From the NCBI RefSeq assembly GCF_000420085.1, contig NZ_ATUG01000003.1:124001-188000 (forward strand): 64,000 nucleotides of DNA, given 5' to 3'. The notes beneath the pieces were generated by a model that was not told where the DNA came from, did not search any database, and saw only the letters and a list, made by a program, of their open reading frames with translations. Shown here piece by piece: positions 51,223-60,163 of this stretch. Every line of letters begins with the position of its first letter. The first letter of the stretch is position 1. This stretch comes from Desulfospira joergensenii DSM 10085. GTDB taxonomy: Bacteria; Desulfobacterota; Desulfobacteria; Desulfobacterales; Desulfobacteraceae. The position numbers and the translations under genes were made by a program.

Positions 51223-53382
51223 ATGTTGGACAAAGTGCTCAACGCCAGATCAGTGGCCATTATCGGAGCGTCTAAATCCAAAACCAAACGGGGATATCAG
51301 GCCATTAAAACCCTTAAGGCCGACGGATTTGAAGGGGAAATTTATCCGGTAAATCCCAAGGAAGACATGATTCTGGGAATTCCCTGTTATAAAGAGGTGA
51401 CCGACATTGAGGGGCCTGTGGACCTTGCATTGATCACCACCCCTGCCCGGACCATCCCGGGGATTTTACGAAAATGCGGGGAGAAAAAAGTGGCCGGCGC
51501 CGTAATTATTGCCGGTGGTTTTCGCGAGTTGGGGGACAAGGGCAAAGAGCTTGAGGATGCCGTTATTCAGGCTGCCAGGGAAACCAATGTCCGTCTTATC
51601 GGTCCGAATACTTCCGGAATGATCAACCTCAAGTCCAATATGAATCTGGTGGGAATCGAAAACCCTCCCAGGGGAAATATCGCCCTTCTCTGCCAGAGCG
51701 GAAACATGGCCCTGACCTTGATTACCGAAGCCACCATCCGAAAACATGAAGGCTTCACCTATTACGTGGGCGTGGGCAATGAGGCCGACATCAAGTTCCA
51801 CGAATACCTGGCTTTTTTCAGAAATGATCCGGATACAAAGGCCATTCTCATGTACGTGGAAGGCATGAGCCAGGGCCGGGAGTTTCTGCAGGAGGCTTAT
51901 AAAACCTCAATTGAAAAACCCATTATCCTCCTGAAAAGCGGACGGTCGGCAACCGGGAAACGGTCCGCCGGCTCCCATACAGGGTCCCTTGCCGGCATGA
52001 GTCAGGTGGCCAAGGCCGCCTATGAACGGGCCGGAATCATTGTCATTGAAAATTCAGATGAACTTTTTCCTGTGGCGGAAACCCTGTCCAGCCAGCCCCC
52101 CGTAAAAAACAACAATATCGCCATTCTGGCAGACGGGGGAGGGCATGCCACCATTGCAGCCGACCTCTTGTCCGACTACGGGGTAAACATGCCTGAACTG
52201 AGTGAAAAAACAAAGGAAAAGCTTGGCTCCATCCTTCCAGAAGCCGCCTCTCTGGTCAATCCCGTGGATGTGGCAGGAGGTACGGATTCAGATCCCAGTC
52301 TCTTTGCCGACTGCGCTAAAATTTTGATGAAAGATCCGAATGTTGGGGGACTTCTGGTGGTCGGGCTTTTCGGCGGCTATGGAATCCGGTTCGAAAAAAG
52401 CCTTGCCATTGGTGAAGAGGCTGCCGCCCACAGGTTCGGGGCCATGATCCGAAAAAGGCACAAACCCATTTTCGTTCATTCCCTGTATGCCTCCCACCCA
52501 TCCCATGCCTTGGATTTGCTGCGCCATTATGATATACCTGTCCATGATTCTCTGGACATTTCATGCAAGGCTGTTGCCTCCCTCTGCCGGTACGGGCGAT
52601 ATCTGAAATCCTACCACGGCATAACAAATTTTGAGTTGAACTGGCGGGCAAAGGCCAAAAGGGAGGGGATCAGGATCATTGAGAACGCCGGAAAAGAGGG
52701 CAGAACCGCTCTTCTTGAACATGAGGCCAAACAATTGATCCAGATGCACGGTGCCCCTACCTCGGTGGGAGGCGTCGCCGCCAGCGCGGAACAGGCCTGG
52801 AAAATGGTCTGCCAGATCAAGGGCAAAGTGGTGTTGAAAATCGCCTCCCCGGATATCCTTCACAAGAGTGACGCCGGAGGTGTCCTGCTCAATATTGAAA
52901 CCAAAGCCGATGTCAAAAAAGGGTTTCAGCAGATCATGAAAAACGCCAGGGCCTTTAACCCGGATGCGGATATCAGAGGGGTCCTGGTCGCTCCCATGGC
53001 CAGGCCGGGGCTTGAAGTCATCATCGGCACCAAAATCGACGAGCAGTTCGGACCGGTGATCATGTACGGTCTGGGAGGAATCATGGTGGAGATCATGAAG
53101 GATGTAACCTTCTGGGTACTTCCGGTCTCTTCGGCATCCTGTAAGAAAATTCTGGAAGATACCCGGTCTTCCGTACTGTTGGACGGTGTGAGGGGACAAA
53201 AAGGATACGATAAAAAGTCCATGCGCAAACTCATCTCCATCTGCTCTGAACTTGTGGAGGCCTATCCTGAAATAGAGGAGATGGATCTGAATCCGGTGAT
53301 GCTTTACGAAGAGGGACTGGATGTGGTGGACGCCAGAATTATCCTCAAAAAGAACCCGGAACAGGTTGTGAAAAAATTATAG
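51223..53382 (+). CDS. Acyl-CoA synthetase, ADP-forming (acetate--CoA ligase family)
   Basis: This 719-residue single-chain enzyme has an N-terminal CoA-binding Rossmann domain (ARSVAIIGASKSKTKRGY) and a succinyl-CoA synthetase-like middle with the phospho-His motif GSHTGSLAG. A C-terminal ATP-grasp domain follows (VVLKIASPDILHKSDAGGV, EMDLNPVML). It makes acyl-CoA with ATP to ADP and Pi, or runs in reverse to conserve energy. It lies between enoyl-CoA hydratase and a TAXI TRAP transporter. Together these suggest activation of an imported carboxylic acid. Substrate unknown. Confidence 0.9.
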   Translation: MLDKVLNARSVAIIGASKSKTKRGYQAIKTLKADGFEGEIYPVNPKEDMILGIPCYKEVTDIEGPVDLALITTPARTIPGILRKCGEKKVAGAVIIAGGFRELGDKGKELEDAVIQAARETNVRLIGPNTSGMINLKSNMNLVGIENPPRGNIALLCQSGNMALTLITEATIRKHEGFTYYVGVGNEADIKFHEYLAFFRNDPDTKAILMYVEGMSQGREFLQEAYKTSIEKPIILLKSGRSATGKRSAGSHTGSLAGMSQVAKAAYERAGIIVIENSDELFPVAETLSSQPPVKNNNIAILADGGGHATIAADLLSDYGVNMPELSEKTKEKLGSILPEAASLVNPVDVAGGTDSDPSLFADCAKILMKDPNVGGLLVVGLFGGYGIRFEKSLAIGEEAAAHRFGAMIRKRHKPIFVHSLYASHPSHALDLLRHYDIPVHDSLDISCKAVASLCRYGRYLKSYHGITNFELNWRAKAKREGIRIIENAGKEGRTALLEHEAKQLIQMHGAPTSVGGVAASAEQAWKMVCQIKGKVVLKIASPDILHKSDAGGVLLNIETKADVKKGFQQIMKNARAFNPDADIRGVLVAPMARPGLEVIIGTKIDEQFGPVIMYGLGGIMVEIMKDVTFWVLPVSSASCKKILEDTRSSVLLDGVRGQKGYDKKSMRKLISICSELVEAYPEIEEMDLNPVMLYEEGLDVVDARIILKKNPEQVVKKL

Positions 53383-53472
53383 AAAAAAAGCGAAGATGAA
53401 AGGGGGAAAAACAAAAATCATTGTTGGCTTGAGGCATTTGACAAACGATTCATCATTAATTTGGAGGTTTAA

Positions 53473-54450
53473 ATGAAAAAATTATTGGTAATTTGGATGG
53501 CAGCATTGTTCGGTATCTTTCTTTTCATGGGGTCTGTCCCTGTTCAGGCATCTGACCAGACCTTTGTTACCATTGGAACCGGCGGTGTCACAGGAGTCTA
53601 CTACCCCACCGGCGGAGCCATTGCCCGCCTGGTCAATAAAGGAAGAAAAACCCACGGCATCCGATGCTCTGTGGAGAGCACCGGGGGGTCTGTCTACAAC
53701 GTGAATACCATTGCCGCCGGGGAATTGGATATGGGCGTTGCCCAGTCAGATGTGCAGTATAACGCCTATTACGGAAAAGGACCCTTCAAAGACAAGGGGC
53801 CCATGGAAGATCTGAGAGCCATCTTTTCAGTTCATCCCGAACCTTTCACCGTTGTGGCCAGGGCGGATTCCGGGGTTAAAAATTTCACCGACCTTAAAGG
53901 CAAACGGGTAAATATCGGCAATCCCGGTTCCGGACAGCGCACGGCAATGGAAGTTGTCATGGGGGCTTTTGGCTGGACCAAAGAGGATTTTAAACTGGCC
54001 TCGGAATTGAAACCGGCAGAACAGTCCAAAGCCCTTTGTGATAATAAAATCGATGCCTTTGTCTATACGGTGGGCCACCCTTCCGGATCCATCAAGGAGG
54101 CCACCACGGCCTGCGATTCAGTCATCGTTACCGTTGACGGGCCTCCCATTGAGAAATTGGTTTCGGATAATGCCTATTATCGGTTTGCCGTCATTCCCGG
54201 CGGGATGTACCGCGGTACAGATACCGACACCAAAACCTTTGGTGTGGGTGCCACCTTTGTTACCTCTGCCAAGGTTTCGGAAAAGATCATATACAACGTT
54301 GTAAAGGCGGTTTTTGAAAATTTTGAGCGGTTCAAAAAGCTTCATCCGGCTTTTGCCAATCTGAAAAAAGAAGAGATGATCAAAGACGGGCTTTCCGCCC
54401 CTCTGCATGAGGGCGCTGTCAAGTATTATAAAGAGGCGGGTTTGATGTAA
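53473..54450 (+). CDS. TAXI-type TRAP transporter solute-binding protein
   Basis: This 325-residue protein has a signal peptide (LLVIWMAALFGIFLFMGSVPVQA), then the TAXI family opening FVTIGTGGVTGVYYPTGGAIA and STGGSVYNVNTIAAGELDMGVAQSD (in two parts). It would capture a small organic acid in the periplasm for the downstream fused TRAP permease. A GGAGG lies seven bases upstream of the ATG. TAXI proteins bind glutamate, aromatic or other organic acids; the ligand here is not determinable. Confidence 0.93.
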   Translation: MKKLLVIWMAALFGIFLFMGSVPVQASDQTFVTIGTGGVTGVYYPTGGAIARLVNKGRKTHGIRCSVESTGGSVYNVNTIAAGELDMGVAQSDVQYNAYYGKGPFKDKGPMEDLRAIFSVHPEPFTVVARADSGVKNFTDLKGKRVNIGNPGSGQRTAMEVVMGAFGWTKEDFKLASELKPAEQSKALCDNKIDAFVYTVGHPSGSIKEATTACDSVIVTVDGPPIEKLVSDNAYYRFAVIPGGMYRGTDTDTKTFGVGATFVTSAKVSEKIIYNVVKAVFENFERFKKLHPAFANLKKEEMIKDGLSAPLHEGAVKYYKEAGLM

Positions 54451-54568
54451 GATCTGAAAAACAGGATATGCGGAGGGGCTCTGGATCGGTTGGATCCGGT
54501 CCGGCCCCGGCCGTACGCTTTTTTTTGCTCAAGCTGCGTCACCCTTTTTAATTGGAGGACCCCCTAGA

Positions 54569-57145
54569 ATGACCGAAGCAAACAGCGGAGAATCATCCCA
54601 TGATGCTCTCCAGGAGATGATTGCCGAGGCAGACACCGGTGCACGGAACCCGGTCGGTACCCTTCCCAAAAGAATTTTATTCTTTGTTCCCCTTGCCTGG
54701 ACCCTGTTCCAATTGTGGTATGCTTCCCCCCTTCCGTTTATATTTAATGTCTTTGTACTCAACGATACCGAAGCCCGGGCCATTCACCTGGCCTTTGCCA
54801 TGTTTTTATCCTATACGGCCTATCCCACATTTAAATCTTCCCCCAGGGAGTATATCCCTTTACAGGACTGGTTTATAGCTCTGCTGGCAGCCTTTTGTGC
54901 CGCTTATCTATTTATTTTCTATGTCCAGTTGTCTGCCCGCCCGGGAAATCCCACGACGTTTGATCTGGTGGTTTCCGTGATTGGCCTGGCCCTGCTGCTG
55001 GAAGCCACCCGGCGTGCCCTTGGACCGCCTCTCATGGTCGTGGCAATGGTTTTTATGTTTTATACATTCGCAGGACCCCATATGCCCGATGTTATTGCCC
55101 ATAAAGGGGCCAGTCTGGTAAAGGGCATGTCCCACTACTGGCTCTCGACAGAAGGGGTCTACGGGGTTGCTCTGGGCGTTTCCACGGGCATGGTTTTCAT
55201 GTTTGTTCTCTTTGGTTCCCTGCTCGAATCCGCCGGAGCCGGAAATTACTTTATCCGGACGGCCTTTGCCGGTCTGGGACATATGCGGGGGGGGCCGGCC
55301 AAGGCCGCTGTAGTATCCTCAGGCCTGACAGGCCTTGTGTCCGGTTCATCCATCGCCAATGTGGTCACCACAGGCACCTTTACCATTCCTTTGATGAAAA
55401 AAGTGGGATTCCCGGCTGAAAAAGCCGGTGCCGTGGAAGTGGCCGCATCCACCAACGGCCAGCTTACCCCTCCGGTCATGGGGGCTGCGGCCTTTCTCAT
55501 GGTGGAATACGTGGGGATTTCCTATGTGGAGGTCATCAAACACGCTTTTTTGCCGGCCATCATCTCCTATATCGCCCTGGTCTATATCGTCCATCTGGAG
55601 GCCTGCAAAATGGGGCTGAAAGGCATGGAAAAAAAGGTCACCAAGACCCTTGTCCAAAAACTTTTTTCCTTTGTCATGACCCTATTGTTCATCATCATCC
55701 TTGGCGGTGTCACATACTACGGACTGGGCTGGATAAAGGGTGTTGCCGGAAAGGCCACCATCTACGTGGTCACCCTGATGCTGACAGCGGCCTATATCGG
55801 ACTGATCTGGTTTGCCTGCCGGGTGCCGGAACTGGAAAAATCCCACGAGATAACGGAACTGCCGGATCTGGGATCCACGGCCCAGGCCGGCTATTATTTT
55901 CTTCTGCCCATCGTGGTGCTCATGTGGTGCCTGACCGTGGAGCGACTGTCTCCCTCCTTGTCGGCATACTGGGCAACCATGCTTCTCATTGTGATCGTTC
56001 TGACCCAGGGACCTTTAAAAGGATTTTTTCGAAAGACCCAGGACCCGAGATTCAGTTTCAAGACAGGCTGGGACGATCTCATTGAGGGCATGGTCTCCGG
56101 TGCCCGGAATATGATCGGTATTGGGGTGGCTACGGCCGCGGCCGGTATCGTGGTCGGCACCGTTACCCTCACCGGCATCGGCCTTGTCATGACCGAGTTT
56201 GTCGAGTTCATTTCCGGCGGCAACCTCATGCTGATTCTCCTGTTTACCGCGGTCATCAGCCTTCTTCTGGGCATGGGCCTGCCCACCACGGCCAATTATA
56301 TTGTCGTATCCACACTCATGGCCCCGGTGATCGTGGAACTGGGAGCCCAGAACGGACTCATCGTCCCTCTGGTGGCGGTCCATCTCTTTGTTTTTTATTT
56401 TGGTATTCTGGCCGATGATACCCCGCCTGTGGGCCTGGCCGCCTTTGCCGCGGCCGGTATCTCAGGGGGGGACCCCATCCGGACGGGGATCCAGGGATTT
56501 GGTTACGATATCCGGACGGCCATCCTTCCCTTTTTGTTTATCTTCAACACTGAATTGCTGATCATCGGTATCGGAAACTGGTTTCACCTTATCGTTGTCG
56601 TTATTACGGCAGTGATCGCCATGCTGGTCTTTGCCGCCGCCACCCAAGGGTATTGGATCACCAGGAACAGGATCTACGAAAGCCTCCTGCTCCTGCTTGT
56701 GGCCTTTACTCTGTTCCGGCCCGGTTTTTTCTGGGACAAAATTTATCCTCCCTTTGAAATCCGGCCCGGGATAGAGCTGGTTCAAATTGTGGAAAAGATC
56801 GAACCCAATACCATGCTGAGAATGGATATACGAGGAGAAGATCTGGACGGAAATGAATATGCCAAGGCTCTGATGCTTCCGGTGGGCCCGGCCGGCAAAG
56901 GAGGGGAACGGCTCAATGAGATCGGATTTGAGGTCCGGGTTGAAGGGGACAGACTTCTGGTGGACAATGTGGTCTTCGGTTCCAGGGCGGAAAAAATGGG
57001 GGTGGATTTTGACCAGGAGATTGTCAATGTCAACATGGTTGCCCACCGTCCTCCCAAACAGCTGATGTTTATCCCGGCCCTGGGAGTTCTGGTCCTGATC
57101 TATCTGGTCCAGAAAAAGAGGAAAACCGGATTGGAGACTGTTTAA
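54569..57145 (+). CDS. TRAP transporter fused permease (4TM and 12TM subunits)
   Basis: This 858-residue membrane protein has many hydrophobic segments from about residue 30 to 710. The TRAP large-subunit core is clear in LVSGSSIANVVTTGTFTIPL, STNGQLTPPVMGAAAFL and LGMGLPTTANYIVVSTL. This is the fused TAXI-type permease. A C-terminal soluble region (about 730-840) matches the DUF3394-type extension. It would use an ion gradient to import the solute captured by the TAXI protein. GGAGG lies eight bases upstream. It is followed by a universal stress protein gene after 18 bases. Confidence 0.93.
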   Translation: MTEANSGESSHDALQEMIAEADTGARNPVGTLPKRILFFVPLAWTLFQLWYASPLPFIFNVFVLNDTEARAIHLAFAMFLSYTAYPTFKSSPREYIPLQDWFIALLAAFCAAYLFIFYVQLSARPGNPTTFDLVVSVIGLALLLEATRRALGPPLMVVAMVFMFYTFAGPHMPDVIAHKGASLVKGMSHYWLSTEGVYGVALGVSTGMVFMFVLFGSLLESAGAGNYFIRTAFAGLGHMRGGPAKAAVVSSGLTGLVSGSSIANVVTTGTFTIPLMKKVGFPAEKAGAVEVAASTNGQLTPPVMGAAAFLMVEYVGISYVEVIKHAFLPAIISYIALVYIVHLEACKMGLKGMEKKVTKTLVQKLFSFVMTLLFIIILGGVTYYGLGWIKGVAGKATIYVVTLMLTAAYIGLIWFACRVPELEKSHEITELPDLGSTAQAGYYFLLPIVVLMWCLTVERLSPSLSAYWATMLLIVIVLTQGPLKGFFRKTQDPRFSFKTGWDDLIEGMVSGARNMIGIGVATAAAGIVVGTVTLTGIGLVMTEFVEFISGGNLMLILLFTAVISLLLGMGLPTTANYIVVSTLMAPVIVELGAQNGLIVPLVAVHLFVFYFGILADDTPPVGLAAFAAAGISGGDPIRTGIQGFGYDIRTAILPFLFIFNTELLIIGIGNWFHLIVVVITAVIAMLVFAAATQGYWITRNRIYESLLLLLVAFTLFRPGFFWDKIYPPFEIRPGIELVQIVEKIEPNTMLRMDIRGEDLDGNEYAKALMLPVGPAGKGGERLNEIGFEVRVEGDRLLVDNVVFGSRAEKMGVDFDQEIVNVNMVAHRPPKQLMFIPALGVLVLIYLVQKKRKTGLETV

Positions 57146-57163
57146 TCTTTACAGGAGAAACCC

Positions 57164-57601
57164 ATGTTCCAAAAAATATTGGTTCCCATTGATATCGACT
57201 ACCCCGGGACATCCAAGGCGGTTTATGACAATGCCGCAGAGCTTGCCTCCCTGAGCAATGCCCAGATCCGGATTGTCAGCGTCATGCCCGGGTTCACCAT
57301 GCCCATTGTAGCCTCCTTTGTGACCGAGGATATCAAGAATGAGGCCAGGGCACACTTTAACCAGGCCCTTGAAAATTTTATCCGGGAAAATTGTGCCCAG
57401 GGCAGAGTCACCCATAAGGTGCTCGTGGGCAGGCATTATGAAGAGATCTTAAAAATGGCGGACAAATGGGGCGCCGATCTCATCGTGGTATACCATAATC
57501 ACCGGCGGCCCATTAACGAGGCTTTTTCCGATACCTGTGCCCGTAAAATTGTTAAACATGCCAATTGTTCGGTTTTACGGCTGCGCAACGTATTGAAGTG
57601 A
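57164..57601 (+). CDS. Universal stress protein (UspA family)
   Basis: This 145-residue protein has the UspA fold: the opening KILVPIDIDYPGTSKAV, a central LVGRHYEEILKMADKWGADLIVVYHNHRR, and closing KHANCSVLRLR. The canonical ATP-binding G-x2-G-x9-G-[ST] is replaced by a YHNHRR stretch, so ATP binding is doubtful. Usp proteins are frequent companions of TRAP transporters and may regulate them. It ends the uptake operon; a bidirectional terminator follows. Confidence 0.88.
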   Translation: MFQKILVPIDIDYPGTSKAVYDNAAELASLSNAQIRIVSVMPGFTMPIVASFVTEDIKNEARAHFNQALENFIRENCAQGRVTHKVLVGRHYEEILKMADKWGADLIVVYHNHRRPINEAFSDTCARKIVKHANCSVLRLRNVLK

Positions 57602-57618
57602 AACCGCAGCCAGGCAAA

Positions 57619-57660
57619 AACAAAGGCCCGGACCATAAGCTCGGGCCTTTGTTTTTCTTT
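57619..57660. terminator. Bidirectional intrinsic terminator
   Basis: AACAAAGGCCCG (57619-57630) pairs with CGGGCCTTTGTT (57642-57653) over a 12-bp stem. T-rich runs follow on both strands. It lies between the converging usp and DUF2147 genes and probably ends both. Confidence 0.85.
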
Positions 57661-57674
57661 TTCTCCGGGATCCT

Positions 57675-58121
57675 TTATTCCATCCGATGCCAGGTCTGGG
57701 TCCGGTAAAAGAAAAGAATGCTTCCCCTTACCTTGAGCTTGTCTTCTTCCACCCAGATTTTACAGGCGTAGATTTTCCCCTTTTTCGGATCCAGGATCGT
57801 GCCTCCGGAATAGGTGTCTCCGTCGGGCTCAAGGCCCTTGATCACCTCCATGCCAAGGGTGGGTTGATCTTTCCTGGGATCATCATCCGGACATTTACTG
57901 CAGGTGGGATGGGGGTCCTCTCCGGGTTTCCGGAAAAGCTTGACAACCTTCCCATAAAATTTTCCGTCCTTTTCAAAGATTTCAACAATGGATTTGGGCT
58001 CGTTGGTTTCATCATCAATGGTTTTCCATTTCCCCTCTACGGGCGCCTTGGCAGAGGCTGAGCAGATAATGCAGAAAGAAAAAAGAACCAGGTAAACACA
58101 AAGCTTAAACATCTTTTTCAT
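57675..58121 (-). CDS. DUF2147 family exported protein
   Basis: This 148-residue protein has a signal peptide (LCVYLVLFSFCIICSASA) and a DUF2147 beta-sandwich-like domain. Hallmarks are PVEGKWKTIDDETNEPKSIVEI and TYSGGTILDPKKGKIYACKI. A cysteine pair, CSKC, lies in the middle loop. ATG at 58121 follows a G-rich ribosome site; the longer frame begins with TTG at 58136. The family is periplasmic and of unknown function. Confidence 0.85.
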   Translation of the reverse strand: MKKMFKLCVYLVLFSFCIICSASAKAPVEGKWKTIDDETNEPKSIVEIFEKDGKFYGKVVKLFRKPGEDPHPTCSKCPDDDPRKDQPTLGMEVIKGLEPDGDTYSGGTILDPKKGKIYACKIWVEEDKLKVRGSILFFYRTQTWHRME

Positions 58122-58174
58122 GACTTGTCCCCCCAAATGTTGTCGTTAAATCGTTGCTGTGAACACTGTTTTAG

Positions 58175-58203
58175 TACATAGTTCCATGTTTATCCCCTGT
58201 CAA
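58175..58203 (-). promoter_or_regulatory. Promoter of the DUF2147 gene
   Basis: On the minus strand, TTGACA (plus 58198-58203) is followed after 17 bases by TATGTA (plus 58175-58180). The -10 lies 54 bases upstream of the ATG at 58121. Confidence 0.65.
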
Positions 58204-58270
58204 GGAAAAAAATAGGACAGGCCGTGCAGGCGTCCCGGAGATGGGGTGCGGTCAGAGGGTGCAAAAATGG

Positions 58271-58299
58271 AAAAACCGGGGCCATGGGCCCCGGTTTTT
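58271..58299 (-). terminator. Intrinsic terminator after the Hsp20 gene
   Basis: A 13-bp stem, AAAAACCGGGGCC (58271-58283) with GGCCCCGGTTTTT (58287-58299), has a three-base loop. The stem carries its own T-run on the 3' side in either direction. It lies 28 bases beyond the hsp20 stop codon. Confidence 0.82.
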
Positions 58300-58326
58300 C
58301 TGATTGAACAGAGTGGATTTGAAAAT

Positions 58327-58755
58327 TTAATGGATGGTGATCTGTTTTACCTCTTCTTTGGCCGGGTTCTTTTTCAGGGTGATTTTGAGAATCCCGTCTT
58401 TAAAATCAGCAGATACTTCGTCGGTCAGGATATCATCGGAAAGGGAAAAGGACCGCTGGAAGCAGCCAAAGCTTCTTTCTCTTTTATAGTAGTTTTCTTT
58501 TTTCTCTTCCTGCTCAAGTTTTCTTTCCCCCTTGATGGTCAATACCTTTTCCTTGATGTCAATGGAGATGTCTTCTTTTGAAAGACCGGGAAGTTCCACG
58601 TTCAGTACGACGGCATCCTCTTGATCCAGGATATCGACCAGGGGATTCCACACCCGGGTTTCCCTGGGAAAGAGCTGGGGATCATTGAAAAAGCCGTTAA
58701 AAGAATTTCTGAACAAAGACAGTTCGCTTAAAGGGTTATATCGTACAAGTCTCAT
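58327..58755 (-). CDS. Small heat shock protein (Hsp20/alpha-crystallin)
   Basis: This 142-residue protein has an alpha-crystallin domain (about residues 40-135) with VLNVELPGLSKEDISIDI and the A-x-x-[KN]-G-[VI]-L motif as ADFKDGILKITL. The C-terminus ends in a short tail with an I-x-I-like QITIH. It prevents aggregation of unfolded proteins. ATG at 58755 has AGGAGG at six bases, and the longer frame to 58842 is rejected. An AT-rich region with a sigma70-type promoter lies upstream; no CIRCE element was seen. Confidence 0.93.
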   Translation of the reverse strand: MRLVRYNPLSELSLFRNSFNGFFNDPQLFPRETRVWNPLVDILDQEDAVVLNVELPGLSKEDISIDIKEKVLTIKGERKLEQEEKKENYYKRERSFGCFQRSFSLSDDILTDEVSADFKDGILKITLKKNPAKEEVKQITIH

Positions 58756-58814
58756 TGTTATTCCTCCTGTGGTTGGTTTCCTCTCCTGGTGTTCAGGAGC
58801 TTTCGTTTGAAAAC

Positions 58815-58842
58815 AAATTAACCACAATGAGAAATATGTCAA
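58815..58842 (-). promoter_or_regulatory. Promoter candidate of the hsp20 gene
   Basis: On the minus strand, TTGACA (plus 58837-58842) is followed after 16 bases by TAATTT (plus 58815-58820). It lies 60 bases upstream of the ATG at 58755, in a very AT-rich region. Confidence 0.55.
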
Positions 58843-58921
58843 CTAAATAATTAAACTTTTTTTATTCATTACTAAAATATAATATACTTTTAAAGTAATG
58901 TTTTTTGGGGTTGGATCGACT

Positions 58922-59206
58922 TTATTTTTTTTTCCCGGCCGCAACCCATAGCGCTGCCCAGGAAAGGATCACCGGCAGAATACCGATGCAGACATAGAAG
59001 GCAAGCCTGCCCTCCCATGGTTTTAAAATCAGGGCCGCAACAAAAGGCAGCAGGATGCTGGCGACGATTCCGGCCCGCATTCCGGGGGATAATTTCCCGG
59101 AAGGCTTTTGGGAGACTTTTTTAGGAGCCGGTTTCATCATTCGGGGGACAATGAGGATCAGGCAGATGAGAAATACTAAAACAAGGATCTCGCTTATTCC
59201 GGTCAA
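58922..59206 (-). CDS. Small membrane protein with three hydrophobic segments
   Basis: This 94-residue protein starts with TTG, preceded by AAAGGAAA. Hydrophobic segments lie at about residues 3-21, 43-61 and 67-90, with a short basic-proline loop between the first two. No family was recognised. It lies leftward between hsp20 and the GNAT genes. Coding status is supported by the ribosome site and membrane pattern, but not by a known family. Confidence 0.55.
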   Translation of the reverse strand: MTGISEILVLVFLICLILIVPRMMKPAPKKVSQKPSGKLSPGMRAGIVASILLPFVAALILKPWEGRLAFYVCIGILPVILSWAALWVAAGKKK

Positions 59207-59260
59207 ATCTATTTCCTTTTATGGAGCTGCAATTTTTTTATCGAAGATTCTGAAACAAGG

Positions 59261-59701
59261 CTATTCTGTATCATTTTCAAGCCGCTTGCTCAACACCTTA
59301 ACCGGATCATCGGAATAATCCCGGTTTTCATAAAATCGGATCACCTTGGAATTGGTTTTCCTGACCATGAGGTTGATTTTGGGACACCCGAGCCTGGCCA
59401 GGGCCTTTTCCGCATGGTCAAGAAGTGCTTTTCCGATCCCAGTTTCTCTCAGTTCCGGAGTCACCCCGAGGTAGTATATCCAGCCCCTGTGACCGTCATA
59501 TCCCGCCATGCAGGACCCCACTAGGGTTTCCTTTTTCCAGGCCAGGAAAAAAAGCTCGGGATTCTGAAGAAGTTTGCGCTGGATATCTTTCTCAGGATCA
59601 TTCCAGGGACGGGTGAGGCCGCACTCTTCCCAGAGTTGAATGACCTGGGAAGTTGAGTCGGGGGTAAAGGGTTTTATCTCCAACGGGTCCATAAATTCCA
59701 T
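59261..59701 (-). CDS. GNAT acetyltransferase, YpeA-like
   Basis: This 146-residue GNAT protein starts with ATG. The acetyl-CoA motif A reads YYLGVTPELRETGIGKALL, with the R-x-x-G-x-G/A pattern as RETGIG, followed by KINLMVRKTNSKVIRFYENRDY. The pattern closely resembles the YpeA family. It would transfer an acetyl group to an amine or protein; the substrate is unknown. It follows a second GNAT gene by 15 bases. Confidence 0.85.
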   Translation of the reverse strand: MEFMDPLEIKPFTPDSTSQVIQLWEECGLTRPWNDPEKDIQRKLLQNPELFFLAWKKETLVGSCMAGYDGHRGWIYYLGVTPELRETGIGKALLDHAEKALARLGCPKINLMVRKTNSKVIRFYENRDYSDDPVKVLSKRLENDTE

Positions 59702-59716
59702 TTTAAATCTCCGGGA

Positions 59717-60163
59717 TCAGACTCTCTTTTCCATGAACAGGCTCAAAGGGTCTTGTTTATACTTCCCAAAGGGAGGGCAGGGGAGAAACCCCATTTTTTC
59801 ATAGAGCCGGATGGCCGGGATCTGTCGGATACCGGTTTCCAGTCGGATCATATGAATGTCAACTTCCTTTAAATGGGCTTCCAGGGCCTGAAGGATTTTT
59901 TGCCCGATGTGCAGGCCCCGGTATCTTTCAGGCACGTACATGCGTTTGATTTCACCGTAATCTTCAAACCGTTTCACTGCCCCGATCCCCATCAACTCGT
60001 TATTACGTGAAGCTCCCACAAAATAAACATTGGGCCGGATCAAGGTTTCAATGTCATCCAGATGGTTGCTTTCGGCAGGGTAGAGCCCGGCCTGAAACTT
60101 ATCCAGTTCACGGATAAAGCCAAGGACCCTTTCATCCCTGGGAGAGATTAGAGAGATTTTCAC
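59717..60163 (-). CDS. GNAT family N-acetyltransferase
   Basis: This 148-residue protein begins with GTG directly after the ftsY stop codon. It has GNAT motif A in IKRMYVPERYRGLHIGQKIL (R-G-L-H-I-G) and motif B in IRLYEKMGFLPC. The opening FIRELDKFQAGLYPAESN suggests the small-molecule/amino acid acetyltransferase group. It is translationally coupled to ftsY. Confidence 0.83.
   Translation of the reverse strand: MKISLISPRDERVLGFIRELDKFQAGLYPAESNHLDDIETLIRPNVYFVGASRNNELMGIGAVKRFEDYGEIKRMYVPERYRGLHIGQKILQALEAHLKEVDIHMIRLETGIRQIPAIRLYEKMGFLPCPPFGKYKQDPLSLFMEKRV

Noticed and set aside
54451..54568. Possible internal terminator between the TAXI binding protein and the TRAP permease (GC-rich run then T8)
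   Set aside because: I could not build a convincing stem immediately before the T-run.
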